From: Seriola aureovittata | Lineage: Eukaryota; Chordata; Actinopteri; Carangiformes; Carangidae | Reading direction: 5' to 3' | NCBI RefSeq assembly: GCF_021018895.1 | Contig: NC_079378.1 | Location: 13,230,160-13,294,159 of the forward strand | DNA: 64,000 nt | Part shown: positions 35,822-48,143 of the stretch, in pieces | Layout of the letters: every line of letters starts with the position of its first letter | Position numbering within the stretch: the first letter of the stretch is position 1 | The notes under the pieces: generated by a model | Database searches by the model: none | Told to the model about the DNA's origin: nothing | Seen by the model: the letters and a program-made list of their open reading frames with translations, nothing else | Program-made: the position numbers and the translations under genes

Positions 35822-36164
35822 CCATGATATGGTCCAGCTCAGAGAGGTGACCAGCTGATGTGGGAATAAAACACAGGACATAACTGGGTGAAAGATGGAA
35901 GTGTTGGTTTTTAAATCCCTCTCCACCCAGTAACAGTTGCAGCCGTAGTGGATCCTCTTCTATAAAGCTTTGTAGCCCACAGTTCTTTATGGCACAAAAG
36001 AAATAAACATATTTAACAAGGTATAAACAGTACCGTTTGATTTCTTTTACTGTCACTTGGATACCAGATCCAGAGCAAAAAATCTGATGCCCATCCAGCA
36101 TTTCCAGGTTTGACTCCAGCTGAGGGAATGTGACCACTTGTGTTTCCCTTCCCGCTGCTCAGAA

Positions 36165-36235
36165 TCAGTTGTTGTGGCAACAGGAGTAGAAATATGAGTC
36201 TTTCTTCTGGCCCAAGTCGACGCCAGGTTCCTCTG
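36165..36235 (-). CDS. rab24: rab24 coding exon 8 (C-terminus)
   Basis: [20 protein letters not shown] then NN and TGA at 36165-36167. The vicinal Cys pair is the prenylation site; human ends CCHH. Acceptor TGTTTCAG. Confidence 0.95.
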
Positions 36236-39200
36236 CTGAAACAGAGAGATTTTGTTTGAAATCTTCTACTCAGCAGTTTCAGACGATGGATCTTTTACAT
36301 TGAAGAAAACCTTCCCTTGCAGCTCCTCGGATATTTTTTGAACACATTACTCATTGTTTTTACAATTTGGTTTTATAGAGATTAAACAAACAAAATAAAA
36401 CATGTTCATGTGTGAGCTTTAGAGGTGCTGGAAAGTAGAATTTGTTGCCTTTAGACAGAGCCAGGCGAGCTAGGCCTGGCTAGGTACAATAAGCTAAGCT
36501 AACTGGCTGCTATGAGACTGTACTTTAAGCCCCTGGATCTGAACTACTTTTCTGTTCATAGTGTGTATACAGAAATATTTCTGTTGCACGTCGAGGGTCT
36601 TTCTTCCACATCTGGCTCCTCACATGTGGTGTTCCCCAGGGATCCATTTTAGTGCCCATCTAATTTATTTGGAGCTGCCAATGAACCACATACTGTATTT
36701 CTGCTATACAAAATCAATTTCCACTAATTTGCCACTTCTGTGCCACCCCAAAGTTTGGTTACTCAGTAAATACAAATCCTGGCATGCCGTTCAGATTTGG
36801 AGATGGCTCTGAATATTTACAACTGTAACCTAAATCTAAACCTGCCTTTCTGGACTTGTCCACTTTCACTTTTAGAAAGCTAAGGCTTTGTTTGTTTCAA
36901 ATATACTTTGGGCTTTTGTGAAAAGCAGCAGATTACTGAGCTTTTCTTTTAAGTGCTTCATGTTGTCTTTATGGTGAACCATTTCCACCAGCATCAGACC
37001 CTTGTAAGTCAGTCAAAGTTGTTGTTGTGGCAATTCATACAGCCTCTGAATATACACTGTGACCAATTAACAACTCTAAATGCCATTTGAGAGAGAGGAT
37101 TCATGCAAAAAAAGGGGCGTATGTGCATAAAACACTTACCTGTCATATACTGGAAGGCAGTGTTGTTGTAATCCTCAGCAACTTTCTGGAATAACTCATC
37201 TGAGAAGCAGAGGAAGAATAGTTAGTTCATACATCATGGCACAATAAAAACCGGTCCACTCACATTAGTAATACCTGTTTTACTGAATATGTGTGAGATC
37301 GCTGTGAGCAACAGACAGAATATTACCTTACTTTATTACAAGAAACTAAATAATTAAAATAATTTTCATAGATCCACTCCTAAATACTGTATTATATCAG
37401 TTTCACATACAAAAAGAAAAACAAAAAAAAAGAAAGAAGATTAACTGCAGAAAAACGTACTGTAAAATGTCCGTGTTAAACTCTATGTACCTACATTAAA
37501 AATAATAATAAATAAAATCTTTAAAAATGACATTTCAATTCACAAATAAAAAGAACCCAACGAAGATCCATGGTAAAAAAAAAAAAAAAGTATCTTTGGC
37601 TTTTTTGTCACAGGTGAAACGCAGTCATGTGTCCATGTTTCTCTAACAGGTTACAACAGCGTATAGTATTGTTGATTTGAGATATAATCACAAGAGGATG
37701 CTCTACAGAGAACAGAAATGAATGGCAGACTGTCAGTAGATAAACACAACTGCTGGTCACCTCTGTGCAGAAGCTAATTATCCTTGACAACGTTTCTACT
37801 GGGTGGCTCTTTTAGACATAAGTGTCCATTATGGCAGTGTTTGTGCAATATTCAGCACCTGGTGTGAGAGGGAACAGTATCACCGCTGATTGGGATAGTA
37901 ATGCTCTGAAGGAAGAAGACTGTTTTCTGTTCTCTCACAGGCCGCATCAGCAATGGAGTTTAAAACATAGTTTGCAGTTGAAGCCATTATATGAGCAAGG
38001 GACAGTCAACCTGCTTCTCTTCTTGTGAATCCCGTTAAATTTTCTCATCTTCTTCATGATTTATAAAGAGAATTTATATTTCATAGTGGTCAACAGTGAA
38101 TAAGCAATAATAGACAAGACAGTTTAGAATCTCGTCATTCATGTGTATCCAAATGCTGCATGTAGAGCACTCTGAGTTTTGCTCATTATAGTGGTTGTAT
38201 GAAGGGTTTAAAAACCTCTTGTGCTTCCTATGAAAAAAAGAGTTAAAAACTGATTTGACAGTCTCCTATTTTACAAGCTTTAGTATTTATATAGTATTTA
38301 ATAGTATTTCAAGTGGCCTAACAGATTTCAGTGCAGACTTCTTTAGTGAGGGAATCAGCTGTGTTGATTACTGACTTTTCTCATGTTTGGGTTTTGCTTT
38401 TCTGTGCATCTTAAACTGGTATTAAACAATGTTTTTCCTTAAGAACCAAGTATTAACAGCTCTCTTGGGTTTTTACTGCTACAATTCTGAGGGAAACCCA
38501 CTTACTCCACAAACAGACCATGAATAAATACTGCTGTGTTTAGAGCCTACCACACGTGTTAAATGCAGTCTGCAGATGACTAAGGTTGTGACTCACCCAC
38601 GTTATTTCCTGTTTTACTGGAGGTCTCAAAATGTTGTGCACCAATCTCTGTGAAAGCAACAAAAACATCAAGGTTAGATGTCAGGCTGAGGCACAGACTT
38701 GTGCAAGAGGACAGAAGTTTTGTCCATGTGCCAATTCCTACTGATTACGCACAGAGGCTGACAAAGGTCATGGCTTTATTAATATTCTTTAACAAGGTTA
38801 CAAGCACTTCAGTAATCTAATTATTCCCCAATTTCAGAAACATCCATGGAAATGGAGAACATTGTTTCCATTTTTTCAGGTTCAAAGATTAACTTTTAAC
38901 GCAGCTAAGTTTCTGTTGGTAGGAACTCCTTATGTGGCCAATATAAAACCTTAACCTCCTATTTTCATTTCAGTGCACAAGTTAAAGCAGACGCTGTCTG
39001 CGTGACACACACGTGAGAAGCGTGTCTCACGTCTCATGGCTGCGTCATGTGGTCTAGAGACTCGGTCTCTCGCCTATCTTACACGCGTGACATGCGGTTC
39101 CCAGCAAAAGGACGGGACAGAGAAAAGTCCTGTTGATAGTCATATTGAGTTGATACCAGCAAAATTACATAAAAGAGACACCTTTCACTATAATTTTAAT

Positions 39201-42200
39201 GTCTATGCTGAATCTGACAGACATGAAAATATATAAATAGCTTTTTATAACCATTTTAGCAGCTGCATGTTGAGACAGTGACATTTTTAGTGATGTTTTC
39301 TGTCAAAAATAATTCAGATATTAATTTATAATGAAGAGAAAGCAAACATTTGAGTGGCATGCAAACATAATCAAGGAAATAATCAATTTCAAAAACAAAA
39401 ATAATGATTAGCTGCAGCCCAAATAAAGTAAAAAAAAAAACGAACTTCTAAAATGAAAGTATATCACTAAACAGATTGCTTATACAGTATTTTAACAGAC
39501 TGCATTGCAGTGCACATACAAATATGATACAATAAAATGAAATCGATATCATGGATATGTTGTGTGTGTAAACACAAGAAAAACTGTCAGTTTTCTGTTG
39601 GTCATAGGACAATAATTCATGTTATAAAGTTAGATATCTTAATTAAGACTGCAGGAAACTAATGTATCATTAATTACACACAGTACATTAGTAACAACTA
39701 ACTAAATGAAAAATGAACCGCTGACCAGGCCACCAGGTCAAGAGATAAGGGCAGGTATATAACATTGAGACTCTAGTTACCTTCAGCAAAGTCCTGAACA
39801 TCGTGGTAGTCGATTTGGCGCAAACTCCGATCTCCTTCAATCAGGTCGTTCTTCGTGCCGCACAGGTAGATCTTACAGTGCTGGAGTGTACAACACAGAC
39901 AAAAAAAGCAAAGCAAAACAAGAACAATGTTACTGAGTGAACTGGTGCCTCACATACAACTTAAGACTAAAGAAGCTCTCTTACTTCCTCGCAGTTTTGC
40001 AGCTCTTTCACCCAGAACCGAGCTCTCTGGAAACTGCTGCTGTCAGTGAGATCTGAAAGACAAAAATGACAAAGCAACCATGCTGAGTCACCAACAGTGG
40101 TTTGATATGTGTGTATATCTATATATATATATATCTATATATATATATATAGATATAGATATGAATAGACTTTTAGTTTTCCACAAAGGATTCCATATTC
40201 TCCTTCAGATGTGTGTATAAACACACGCATGCAAAAGGAGAAGCAGAAGGAGTGTAGTATTAACTAACTGAAATCCGCAATCAGTCTAACAATTCTGACC
40301 ACTTCTGTCAATTTTTAACAATGGACATGGTCAAAAATATTGAATGTAATGAAACATAACCTGGGATAACAATTACTAATTTGTGCAGATGAGGTTAAAA
40401 AAACAGGGTAGAAAACACAGGTGGAATAAATTCTACAGAAAGACGACGGAAGATCAAGAAGAAGGCCAGCAGACCAAAAAGAGGATATTAAATAAAATAT
40501 GACAGGAGTGTGACTAATCCAGTGGGAAATGCCATCGGTTATTTTGTAAGAGGCAAAGTTCCTCAACTTGCAGCAAAGACGTAAAGAACATTTAGAAAAT
40601 GTGTAAAGTAGCAAATCTTAACCCGAAAAAGGAATATTCAGAGAGAAACATTTTATTAGCATGATATGAATTCAGCTTATTTGAATTGATATGTTGAAAG
40701 ATAAAGCAGTAAACAATCCTGGAGTCACACAAGGTATTATCTGTGATCAGACTGTATCAAGCTTTAATTATATTCTCCACAGTAACTGTGTCCACATTCT
40801 TTCATTGACTTCGTGGTACAGGGCTGTGATTGCGGTGAGCAGAAGTTATTGGGAAATGGGGCAGATAACTGATAACTCATTCCTCAACTTGCTCCATCTT
40901 GTCTTCACTATCAACAGTTTCTACCAGCATCACAAACTTGCAGGTAAAAAAACAGACTAGTAACCATAGCCACTGTAACAATCCTAACATCCTAACAAGA
41001 CATTTTTAAGGAAGTGAACGCCAGCTACATGTGCATGTGAAGTTGGTAGTTTAGAGAAGCCTACAGCTGTTCTGGGCTGTTGTTTGCCACCAGAGGTTGC
41101 GCTATGACACCTGAAAGCTCTCCATAAGATGATTAAGCAGTGTAGTTTTACCATAGCAGACTAGGGCCGCCCGGGCTCCTCTGTAGTAGATTCTGCTCAT
41201 AGCTTCGTATCGCTCTGATCCAGCTGTGTCCTGGGTGAGTATGAGAGAAGAGAAGAGTGGGACGAAGGTAAGAACGACGGCGATCCTTCTATACAGGGTG
41301 AGATGATACGCGAGAGAAGACCGTGCTTCCTGTTAAACTCTGTTAAACTCAGTTAAATGTAGTCATATGTGTCTCTATCCAGGTTAATCTCCCCTCATAG
41401 CTACAGAGTAGTGGAGTCACTCAAAACTGTGATTCAAATATATGCAAGTACTGCGAGTAAATCATTATGTAAATATGATAAAAGTATCATCGTAAGTATT
41501 TAAATCCTCTGACTCACAGCTATGCAAGTGTAACTGGCCTTCTGTTATTTCCTTGACAGACATCACATTTAAACTGGACAGTGAGATGGACAGAGGCTAT
41601 TAGTTCTGTATGTACAGTAGTTACATTGTTGTGCAAATGACTGTATGCATGAGAATGCAATATTTCAAGTTCAGAATAATATTACAGATATTAATACTGC
41701 CTTACAAAGGCAAAATGCAGTCACCACATATTTTGTTCAAACTGACAGAATTTGATATTTTTACATTTCTTTTTTTTTGACAATCTTACATTATAATGGA
41801 GAAAAACACCAGTTTTAGTAGTCCTGCTGAATGTTAACTAGCCTAGCACAGTATTGAAGTGATTTGATGTTGTCTTGGAATTGCATATTGAAACTGTATT
41901 TAATGAAAGAGGAATTTACTAAACTTGCTAATTATTTCAAATGTACAAGAGAGCTGAAGAAACACGAAAACCCATTTTTTGGCTGTAACAGTAATTAATA
42001 ATCTGTATAAAAGGCACAAAATATATGTTTTACAGCATTTTTATCTGTCACACAGTTTGAGCAAGAGCCTTCTAACTTCAAACCTTTTGTACTCGACTTC
42101 AGCGTTACCGTAGTTACTACTCTCTGATTTTGTTAGGCAGAATACACTGTGGTGCTTTTAAAGAGGATGAAAGGAGCTGATGTGATGTGACTGGCTATTA

Positions 42201-43703
42201 GGCCGTTATAGGGGGCACATTTTCACATCTCACCTGGCTACAGTACAAACACTCAAATTCACATGATGTGGCCTCCAACTCACCCATATGCCCAGGGTAA
42301 TCACTTTCTCTCCCACCTGGATTGGTTTAGCAACAAAAGCAGCACCGATAGTCTGTCAGGAAGAGAAAACAAGTGCAGTAAAGCATTAGACACTCATGGA
42401 GTCCCTGTCGACTGTGGGTACTCTCAGTCTGAACATTCACAGACCACAGTCTAAATGGGCACTAATGGGCGGCAGGATGAAGTAGGGTTAGACTGATACT
42501 TGTGTGCTATCTGAAGTGCACATCACATTGTTCCCTTCTTAAAATAGATATTGTACACAACTGCCAAAAGAGGGCAAGGGCCAATTTATCACAACTCGTT
42601 ATCATGCAGTTTTTCCAGTTAAACTACTAAAAATCACATTAGGATCGTTACTGATACAGCTATGAATAAGCAGCATTTACTGTTGTAAGTGGCCGAGGTG
42701 GAGCTGGTTTTAACTACTTTATATAGAGCTAGGTAGTTTAGTCCTTCAAAAGGGTCACAAGATGAATGTGAGGGCTTGTGAGGTGATTAATGGGACAGGA
42801 AAGAAATGAAGAAAAAACTAAGTACTGTTACAGAAGTACATTATATATATATACAATTAGTGTATAATTTGACCTTTTTGTGCCTCCCAGTTATTGAAAG
42901 GCTTTGGTGGGACTGCTAATAACTCATGGACATCTGAAATGTAACATGGGCCTACTGAATAAGTACTTTACAAAAAGGGAAGTAGATCCTGATTTTTAGT
43001 AAAGCCAAAAATGTTGGGAACTACCTATTTAATCTTTAACAACAAACCTTTTCATTTATTTTTAATGTAGTATCTCAATCTGCAAAGTAACTAGTAATTA
43101 TAGAAAAAAATGTTATTCTTCCCTCTGAAGCATCGTGACATAGAAGTATATGTATAAGTAAATAACAAATACTTGTAATACATGTAAATGTACCCAATTA
43201 CTTTCCCCCTACTGTGAACTACTGAGTTCTTACAGTATGTAAATGAGAAATGTATGTTTCTGGTGGACTTTCTAAAACTATTACAGTGTATTTTTTAAAC
43301 AGGACACAAGTGAGGCATGACTGAATAGTTTCCACATTAATATGTAGGATACTTACATAAACCCTTGTCTAATGCGGTATGCGTTAAAAGAGACAAACTA
43401 CAACATTACTACATCCAGAGATTCTATCAGAGCTTTTATGGTGATGATGATCCCAGACTTCAGCCTCTATTACCACAACATCCTCGGGGATAAATATAAA
43501 AGTAATACTTTTCTTCTAGGCAGCAGTCAGGGAAGGAATCAGCAACGGGCAGACATGGAAATTAAAGCGGAGCAGCTGACACTCACATTCTGGTACGGGC
43601 CAACCAAGAAGCGATGATGAACATATCTCTCCACCAGGCTGGTCTTCCCCACACTCTCCTTTCCCAGCATCACCACTTTGGCATCCACACGCATTGCACT
43701 CAT
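36165..43703 (-). CDS. rab24: RAB24 small GTPase, complete (8 coding exons)
   Basis: RAB24 is an atypical Rab GTPase linked to autophagy and late endosomes (known). Eight minus-strand exons join in phase to 615 nt, or 204 residues (human 203). Visible motifs: P-loop GKESVGKT (14-21), switch I region ending TIGAAF, DTAGS (63-67) with Ser at 67 where most Rabs have the catalytic Gln, TKND (120-123), ETSSK (152-156), and C-terminal CCHNN for prenylation. Ser67 and the non-standard Cys-Cys end are the RAB24 hallmarks, so the call is firm. The start ATG (43701-43703) lies 5 nt inside its exon; a non-coding exon precedes it near 45 kb. Human RAB24 also adjoins NSD1. Confidence 0.96.
36420..36530. 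repeat. AGAGCCAGGC..GCTAAGCTAA teleost repeat
   Basis: ACAGAGCCAGGCGAGCTAGG then ATAAGCTAAGCTAACTGGCT, a recognisable common teleost repeat fragment in the last rab24 intron. Confidence 0.6.
37140..37199 (-). CDS. rab24: rab24 coding exon 7
   Basis: [20 protein letters not shown], equal in length to human [21 protein letters not shown] minus one residue. Acceptor GCTTCTCAG, donor ACAG|GTAAGT, phase 1. Confidence 0.95.
38597..38647 (-). CDS. rab24: rab24 coding exon 6
   Basis: [17 protein letters not shown], with the SSK base-contact motif. Acceptor TTTCACAG, donor GTGG|GTGAGT, phase 1. Confidence 0.94.
39310..39425. repeat. Repeat fragment, same family as 44100-44435
   Basis: Short copy ending AAAATAATGATTAGCTGCAG, in a rab24 intron. 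Confidence 0.5.
39781..39880 (-). CDS. rab24: rab24 coding exon 5 (TKND motif)
   Basis: [20 protein letters not shown] through DVQDFAE; TKND is the guanine-specificity motif. Acceptor ACTCCAG, donor GAAG|GTAACT, phase 1. Confidence 0.95.
39985..40052 (-). CDS. rab24: rab24 coding exon 4
   Basis: [20 protein letters not shown] then CEE, closely matching human. Acceptor CTTTCAG, donor GAA|GTAAGA, phase 0. Confidence 0.95.
40113..40162 (+). repeat. (AT)n microsatellite
   Basis: Imperfect AT/ATCT repeat in a rab24 intron; near-palindromic, so hairpin-prone. Confidence 0.9.
41152..41230 (-). CDS. rab24: rab24 coding exon 3 (switch II)
   Basis: [20 protein letters not shown] then AALVCY. Contains Ser67 in place of the usual catalytic Gln. 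Acceptor CACCCAG, donor TATG|GTAAAA, phase 1. Confidence 0.96.
42284..42352 (-). CDS. rab24: rab24 coding exon 2
   Basis: [20 protein letters not shown] then GIW (23 residues), matching human RAB24 40-62. Acceptor CTGACAG, donor TGG|GTGAGT, phase 0. Confidence 0.95.
43130..43225. repeat. Interspersed repeat fragment (AGTACATTTACTC type)
   Basis: Ends AAATGTACCCAATTACTTTCC, resembling the terminus of the 360-740 family. Lies in a rab24 intron. Confidence 0.4.
43587..43703 (-). CDS. rab24: rab24 coding exon 1
   Basis: [20 protein letters not shown] through RFLVGPYQN (39 residues), with the GTP-binding P-loop. Acceptor CTCAG five nt before the ATG; donor AAT|GTGAGT, phase 0. Confidence 0.96.
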
Positions 43704-43708
43704 AGTAA

Positions 43709-44980
43709 CTGAGTTTTGAAAAGCCCAGGACAAGCAAACGGATGGGGCTGGGGGGGTTGTTAATTTAAGAGGCAGCTGCAGATGAGTGAAAATAACAATT
43801 AAGTCTTAAACACAATTTGCATTTATTTAGAAACAGAAAATAATCATTTTCTAGACTGAAAATTATGACACGTGCTCTAACCCTTCATGATATTTAGGAA
43901 TTGCCAAATTCTAAATATTTCTGGTATTACTTACAAATCGTTTCACTTCCTCTTATTGTCTATTTCTGCATCATCTGTTGTGTCTGCGGTTAACTGGTGT
44001 ATTTTCACACTTTACACACAGATCTCTTCATAAAAAGATTCCATACTTGAAACATGAAATGTTTTTAAGTGAAACTTAACTGTAAATTAAGACTGCTACT
44101 AGAGATTAATATTATATGACTCACTGTTTAGAAAAAAATCATTCGAGCTGCAGCTAACAATTATTATCATTATCATCTAATCTGATGATATTTCCTTGGT
44201 TCAACAATTAATCATTTAGTCTATAAAACGTCAGAAAATAGTGACAACACAGCCATTACAATACAAAGTGGTTGTTTTGTCTCATTTTGTCAAAGATACT
44301 CAATGTTATGAAATAGAGAAGAGCAGGAACTCTTTATAAATGAAAACTGCTCAAACGATAAGTTAATTATGGAAGTAGTTTTCGATTATTTTTCTGTCAA
44401 TCGACTAATCATTTAATCAACTTATTGCTGCAGCTCCATATGCCTCCTGTAAGTGTTTTACTTAGCTGGATTTCTCTGCCCAACAATCCAAACACCCATG
44501 TATTCACTTCATAAATTACAAATTCATATAAAAAGAGCAGTAAAAGTTATATAAACTGTATTTGCACTTGAGAAGTGACTAAATAAAACGCATAACGACC
44601 TGATAATAACTAATAAAATAACATGTATATGTTTTAATAGACTGAGTTAGTTAGCTTCAGCACAACTGTAAATGAGTGAATTAACTACAAAGCAACAAGC
44701 ACTAGCTTTCGATATATCACCTCACCTTTTGATTTGTTTCACTTCGTACTGTTTACTTAAAATTTCAGCTGTATCAAGCTGTTAAGTTGCGTCACTTTAT
44801 ATGATTCAACTTCATAAAAAAATATACTTGAGTTGAGTTTGATTAAATTAAGTAAAAATATGAGTCGTTCAGTTACCTCAACATGACATGGCCAAAACAC
44901 CAGCCCAGCATTACTGGTCACTGGGGTTTGAGAGCTAGCCTAGCTAACTTCAGCACCATACACAAATACTGGAAACTCAC
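43709..44980 (-). other. rab24: rab24 intron 1
   Basis: Intron between the non-coding first exon and the ATG exon; holds the full-length repeat at 44100-44435. Nothing else recognised. Confidence 0.55.
44100..44435. repeat. Common teleost repeat (CTGCAGCTAACAATTATT type)
   Basis: Starts near GAGCTGCAGCTAACAATTAT, passes TAATCATTTAGTCTATAAAA and GTCAGAAAATAGTG, and ends TTCTGTCAATCGACTAATCA .. TTGCTGCAGCTC. The ends are inverted-repeat-like. This is the fullest copy here of a repeat I recognise as ubiquitous in teleosts. Confidence 0.75.
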
Positions 44981-45430
44981 CTGGTACGTAGCTTGACTCA
45001 ACAAATCTTTTACATCAGGAGCCAAACCGGGGCTGTCATCCGTGGTTACCACACCTGATTTAAAGTGAAGACGGTCGCAGTGAAACCGCTCGTCATTTCT
45101 GCCCAGCCTTGCTAAACCGGCTGCTGCTGTAGAGTGGCAGCTAGCTAGGTTAACCCCACCGACACTGTTGCGCAATGGCTGAAATTACAAGCAAAGCCGT
45201 CAGTTGGATGAGGTTACAGACAGAGACGGTAAACATCGTCTGCGGTATACAGGAGCGCCATTCTCTGAAAACAAGTCCAGCTAGCTGATGGGGGACGGCG
45301 AGCAGAGGGCAGAGCTGGTTCACGTTTCTGAGGGGAAAAAAATATCCAGCTGAGCTTTGTTTGTTTGGGTGGGAACCACGGAGGCGAGGAGAAGCGGTTT
45401 GCAAGAAGGAAGTGCCCGAATTGCATGACA
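44981..45430 (-). promoter_or_regulatory. rab24: rab24 non-coding first exon and promoter region
   Basis: On the minus strand a strong donor (ACCAG|GTGAGT) ends a probable 5' UTR exon at 44981. Sequence from here to about 45.43 kb is more G+C- and CpG-rich than its surroundings. Open frames here (for example 45150-45548 minus) look incidental. The transcription start is not determined. Confidence 0.5.
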
Positions 45431-46156
45431 CAACCACCGGATGTTGGGAAGCCCAGTTGGCTGTGCAGCCTGTGGCAATGGTGCTGAAGTTAGCTAACTG
45501 AGAGCAACATTTGTAGTGTCTAATTAGTGCAAAAATTAGGGTTTTCACTTATTGTATTTTTCTACATTAAATCACACATTTAAGATTAATTTTTTTTTTT
45601 TTTTTTGCAAGAAATTATCTCTTTATGCGGAACTTATTTTCTAAATGTTTTTTGACCAACTTTTTGGTGGCCTTCTCTTACTGATGTGTTATACAATAGA
45701 TAAAATCCTAATTAAGCAATCAGAACTTCAATTAAAAAAAAAAAAAGCTCTATTAGAATGGAAAATTATTTACAATTTTCTCTTCATCAATATATAGCTC
45801 AAAGGTGACATTTTATACAAAAACAGATATATCTTCTTAAAGAATTGCTTTGATAGGAACATTGTTTTGGTGAGTCAGCTGATCTGCTCTCAGGTCATAT
45901 GACTGAATGTAGTTCCCATTTCGATTTTACCAACATCAACCACAGAATATACACTTATAATGCAAGTGATATGTAGTAGTTCTGTGGCTCTATACAGAAG
46001 TGTTCTTTATCCTATTGACAATGTCATTATTTAACTTTAACTGACACTATTTATGCTGAAATCTGTTCACTACAACCCTTAAAGAATAAAAATAGAGGTA
46101 TTTATTTAGTATTTCATCATGTCTGGAATAATTGTCTTGGTGGTATTCTATGACAG

Positions 46157-47030
46157 AAGGCTCGGGAAGGGAATACTGACTATCGGCCAACTCCAGCAGT
46201 CCTGCGTGGCCTGCAACAAGCCCTGCTTGACTTTAAAGCAGAGAACAAGTTGCTAAAATACTGCTCTGAGGGGTGCAAATAGCCAGCAAGTAATTTAGCT
46301 GGGATCAAAAAAGAAAAAAAAGCTGCAAGATGAAAAGGACACTTTAGCTTCAACTCTGTTTCCTGCGAGGAGGGAAATGTAGTCTGAGCCTGCAAACAGT
46401 ATGAGACTGTGGGCAGGGAAATGGACAGGAAAATTAAATAAAAAAAGGATTTCTGCTTCCAATGGATTTAGGCCAAGCCGGTCAAACAGTACTGGAAGAC
46501 AGACAAACTTTGATTCAGTTCAGTGCAGAGAGGAAAAACCAGTGGATTGTTAGCCATCTAGCTGAAAACAGGAGCAGAATCAGGTTAAACAAGGAAAAGG
46601 GTGATCTGATCACTAGTGACAGAAATATAATGATGGCACTGGTACAGGCAGATCTGGAGAACCTGGCTAAGCTGAGAACAATATGGAGATCCACAAGAGC
46701 AGGACAGTCGAAAACCAAACACAAAGCTCTAGAGGATTGTCTCAGTTGTGAGCTGGAGCTGCACATGCAGAGGAGAGATGGTGGAGAAGTGGCTCAACAT
46801 GGCAAGCCAAGTGGTGGAGGACATCGAGCTCCTGATCCAGCGAAATGCTTAACTTCAGGGAATGCCAAGTCACCTGATCATATTGATTTGATCACATTGA
46901 TTTGAACACCTTGTTGGATTCAAACAGTTTGTTTGGAAGAGAAAATACTGAAATATATGCTGTCTTTACAGGAGCTTGCCATAAAAACTGACAAAGAGCA
47001 GGTGAAGATGGAAAAGGAGGAAGACAAAGA
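46157..47030 (+). pseudogene. Unidentified decayed coiled-coil coding segment
   Basis: I do not recognise this gene. Several stretches read like protein but in shifting frames. 46157-46279 gives a Leu/Ala/Lys-rich helical run (VLRGLQQALLDFKAENKLLK) ending at TAG. 46462-46905 is open for 147 codons with a Leu/Glu/Arg-rich start (SAERKNQWIVSHLAENRSRI). Near 46770 the coherent reading moves to another frame (EMVEKWLNMASQVVEDIELL) and meets TAA. A later stretch after ctttacag at 46971 reads ELAIKTDKEQVKMEKEEDKE then TGA. Shifts plus stops suggest a pseudogene; undetected introns could partly explain them. No poly(A) tail or target-site duplication was seen. Confidence 0.35.
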
Positions 47031-47093
47031 ATGAGACAGAAAAAGGAGAGGAAAGAGGGAGAGGAAAACGAGAGGAAGGAGAAAGAGAAACTG

Positions 47094-47101
47094 CACGCAC
47101 G

Positions 47102-47132
<31 letters not shown>

Positions 47133-47149
47133 ACACACACACACACACC
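47094..47149 (+). repeat. (CA)n microsatellite
   Basis: CACG then CA repeats with one interruption, adjoining a purine-rich tract. Confidence 0.95.
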
Positions 47150-47848
47150 TTCATTTATATTGTATGACTATATTAAAATGCAATTGCTATTGTGAAAGCT
47201 ATCACAATATGAGAATATCAGTCAGCCACACAGAACCGCCCACCTGAGTGATGTGATGATAACTGTGGTGAAAAATACGAATCCCATCCAATCAAGAGGA
47301 CTTAAAGTCACTGGTTCATTTTAGAGCTCTTCTCTCTTCTCTGAGATCTTTAACAGTGTCACCAAAAACTGAGCATTATACCTTCATGGAGGTAGGATCT
47401 GTAATCGGACTGTAGGACTGTATAGACTGCATTAGTTTAAGCTGGGTTTACTGAATAACAGAACAGAGTGAGCTTTAATGATTAATCAATTAATCAAGCA
47501 ACACAAAATGAATAAAAAATGATAACTGATTTATTGTTTAACTTGTTTCAGTTATTTATTTTTGACTATTTTTACGATAGTTTATAGAGAAAACAAATAA
47601 TCAATTGACCTTCAAAATAATGAACATCTCAATATGTATATTAAATGATAAATAATAGAAATAGCAGTATATCCTGATACACTTCATAATGGATACTGCA
47701 ATATCTGTCACACAGTTAGAAGAGTTCGATTGGTCTAAACAGTTAACCGTTGCCCGTGAGGCTGCAGCAGCGATTGGTTCAGGATCCATGAGCTCCACCG
47801 GTCCCACCCCAACTCACACACCGGAGAGAGAGGGAGAGAGGAGCAAAC

Positions 47849-48143
47849 ATGGCTGAAGAAGAGGGAAGCGAGGTAACTTCTGGTGGCATTTTTCAGGAGA
47901 TCTTCACCTCCCCGCTGAACCTAACCCTGCTCAGCCTCTGCCTGTTCCTCCTGTACAAAATCTTCCGCGGGGACAAACAGCCGGAACTCGAAGAGTTGGA
48001 AAAACCGCTGCCTAAACTGAAAAAGAGAGATTTTACCCTGGCAGAGTTGAAACCCTACGATGGACTGCAGAATCCGAGGATCCTCATGGCTGTCAACGGG
48101 AAAGTGTTCGACGTGACCAGGGGGAAGAAGTTTTACGGGCCAG
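47849..48143 (+). CDS. pgrmc1: pgrmc1 exon 1
   Basis: Residues 1-98: N-terminus, membrane segment and first part of the cytochrome-b5-like domain to KKFYGP. Donor ccag|gtaacg, phase 1. Confidence 0.96.

Larger units (their letters stand above)
29955..36164. other. nsd1 3' UTR and nsd1-rab24 intergenic region
   Basis: Holds the nsd1 3' UTR (to about 30.2 kb), A+T-rich DNA and at least one recognisable interspersed repeat (32300-32420). The two genes converge here, so rab24 3' UTR probably occupies about 35.8-36.16 kb. Open frames at 35245-35574 and 35817-36137 (minus) are not supported as genes. Confidence 0.6.
45600..47848. other. rab24-pgrmc1 intergenic region
   Basis: Head-to-head spacer between rab24 (minus) and pgrmc1 (plus). 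Contains the decayed coiled-coil segment, a purine-rich tract (47000-47090), a (CA)n tract at 47094-47149, an AT-rich repeat fragment near 47455-47630 and the pgrmc1 upstream region. No intact gene is seen. Confidence 0.6.

Noticed and set aside
35817..36137. 106-codon minus-strand open frame
   Set aside because: Sits in the probable rab24 3' UTR, no recognised domain.
37822..38028. 68-codon open frame in a rab24 intron
   Set aside because: No recognised domain and located between well-supported rab24 exons.
45150..45548. 132-codon minus-strand open frame
   Set aside because: Lies in the CpG-rich rab24 5' UTR/promoter region; no recognisable domain.
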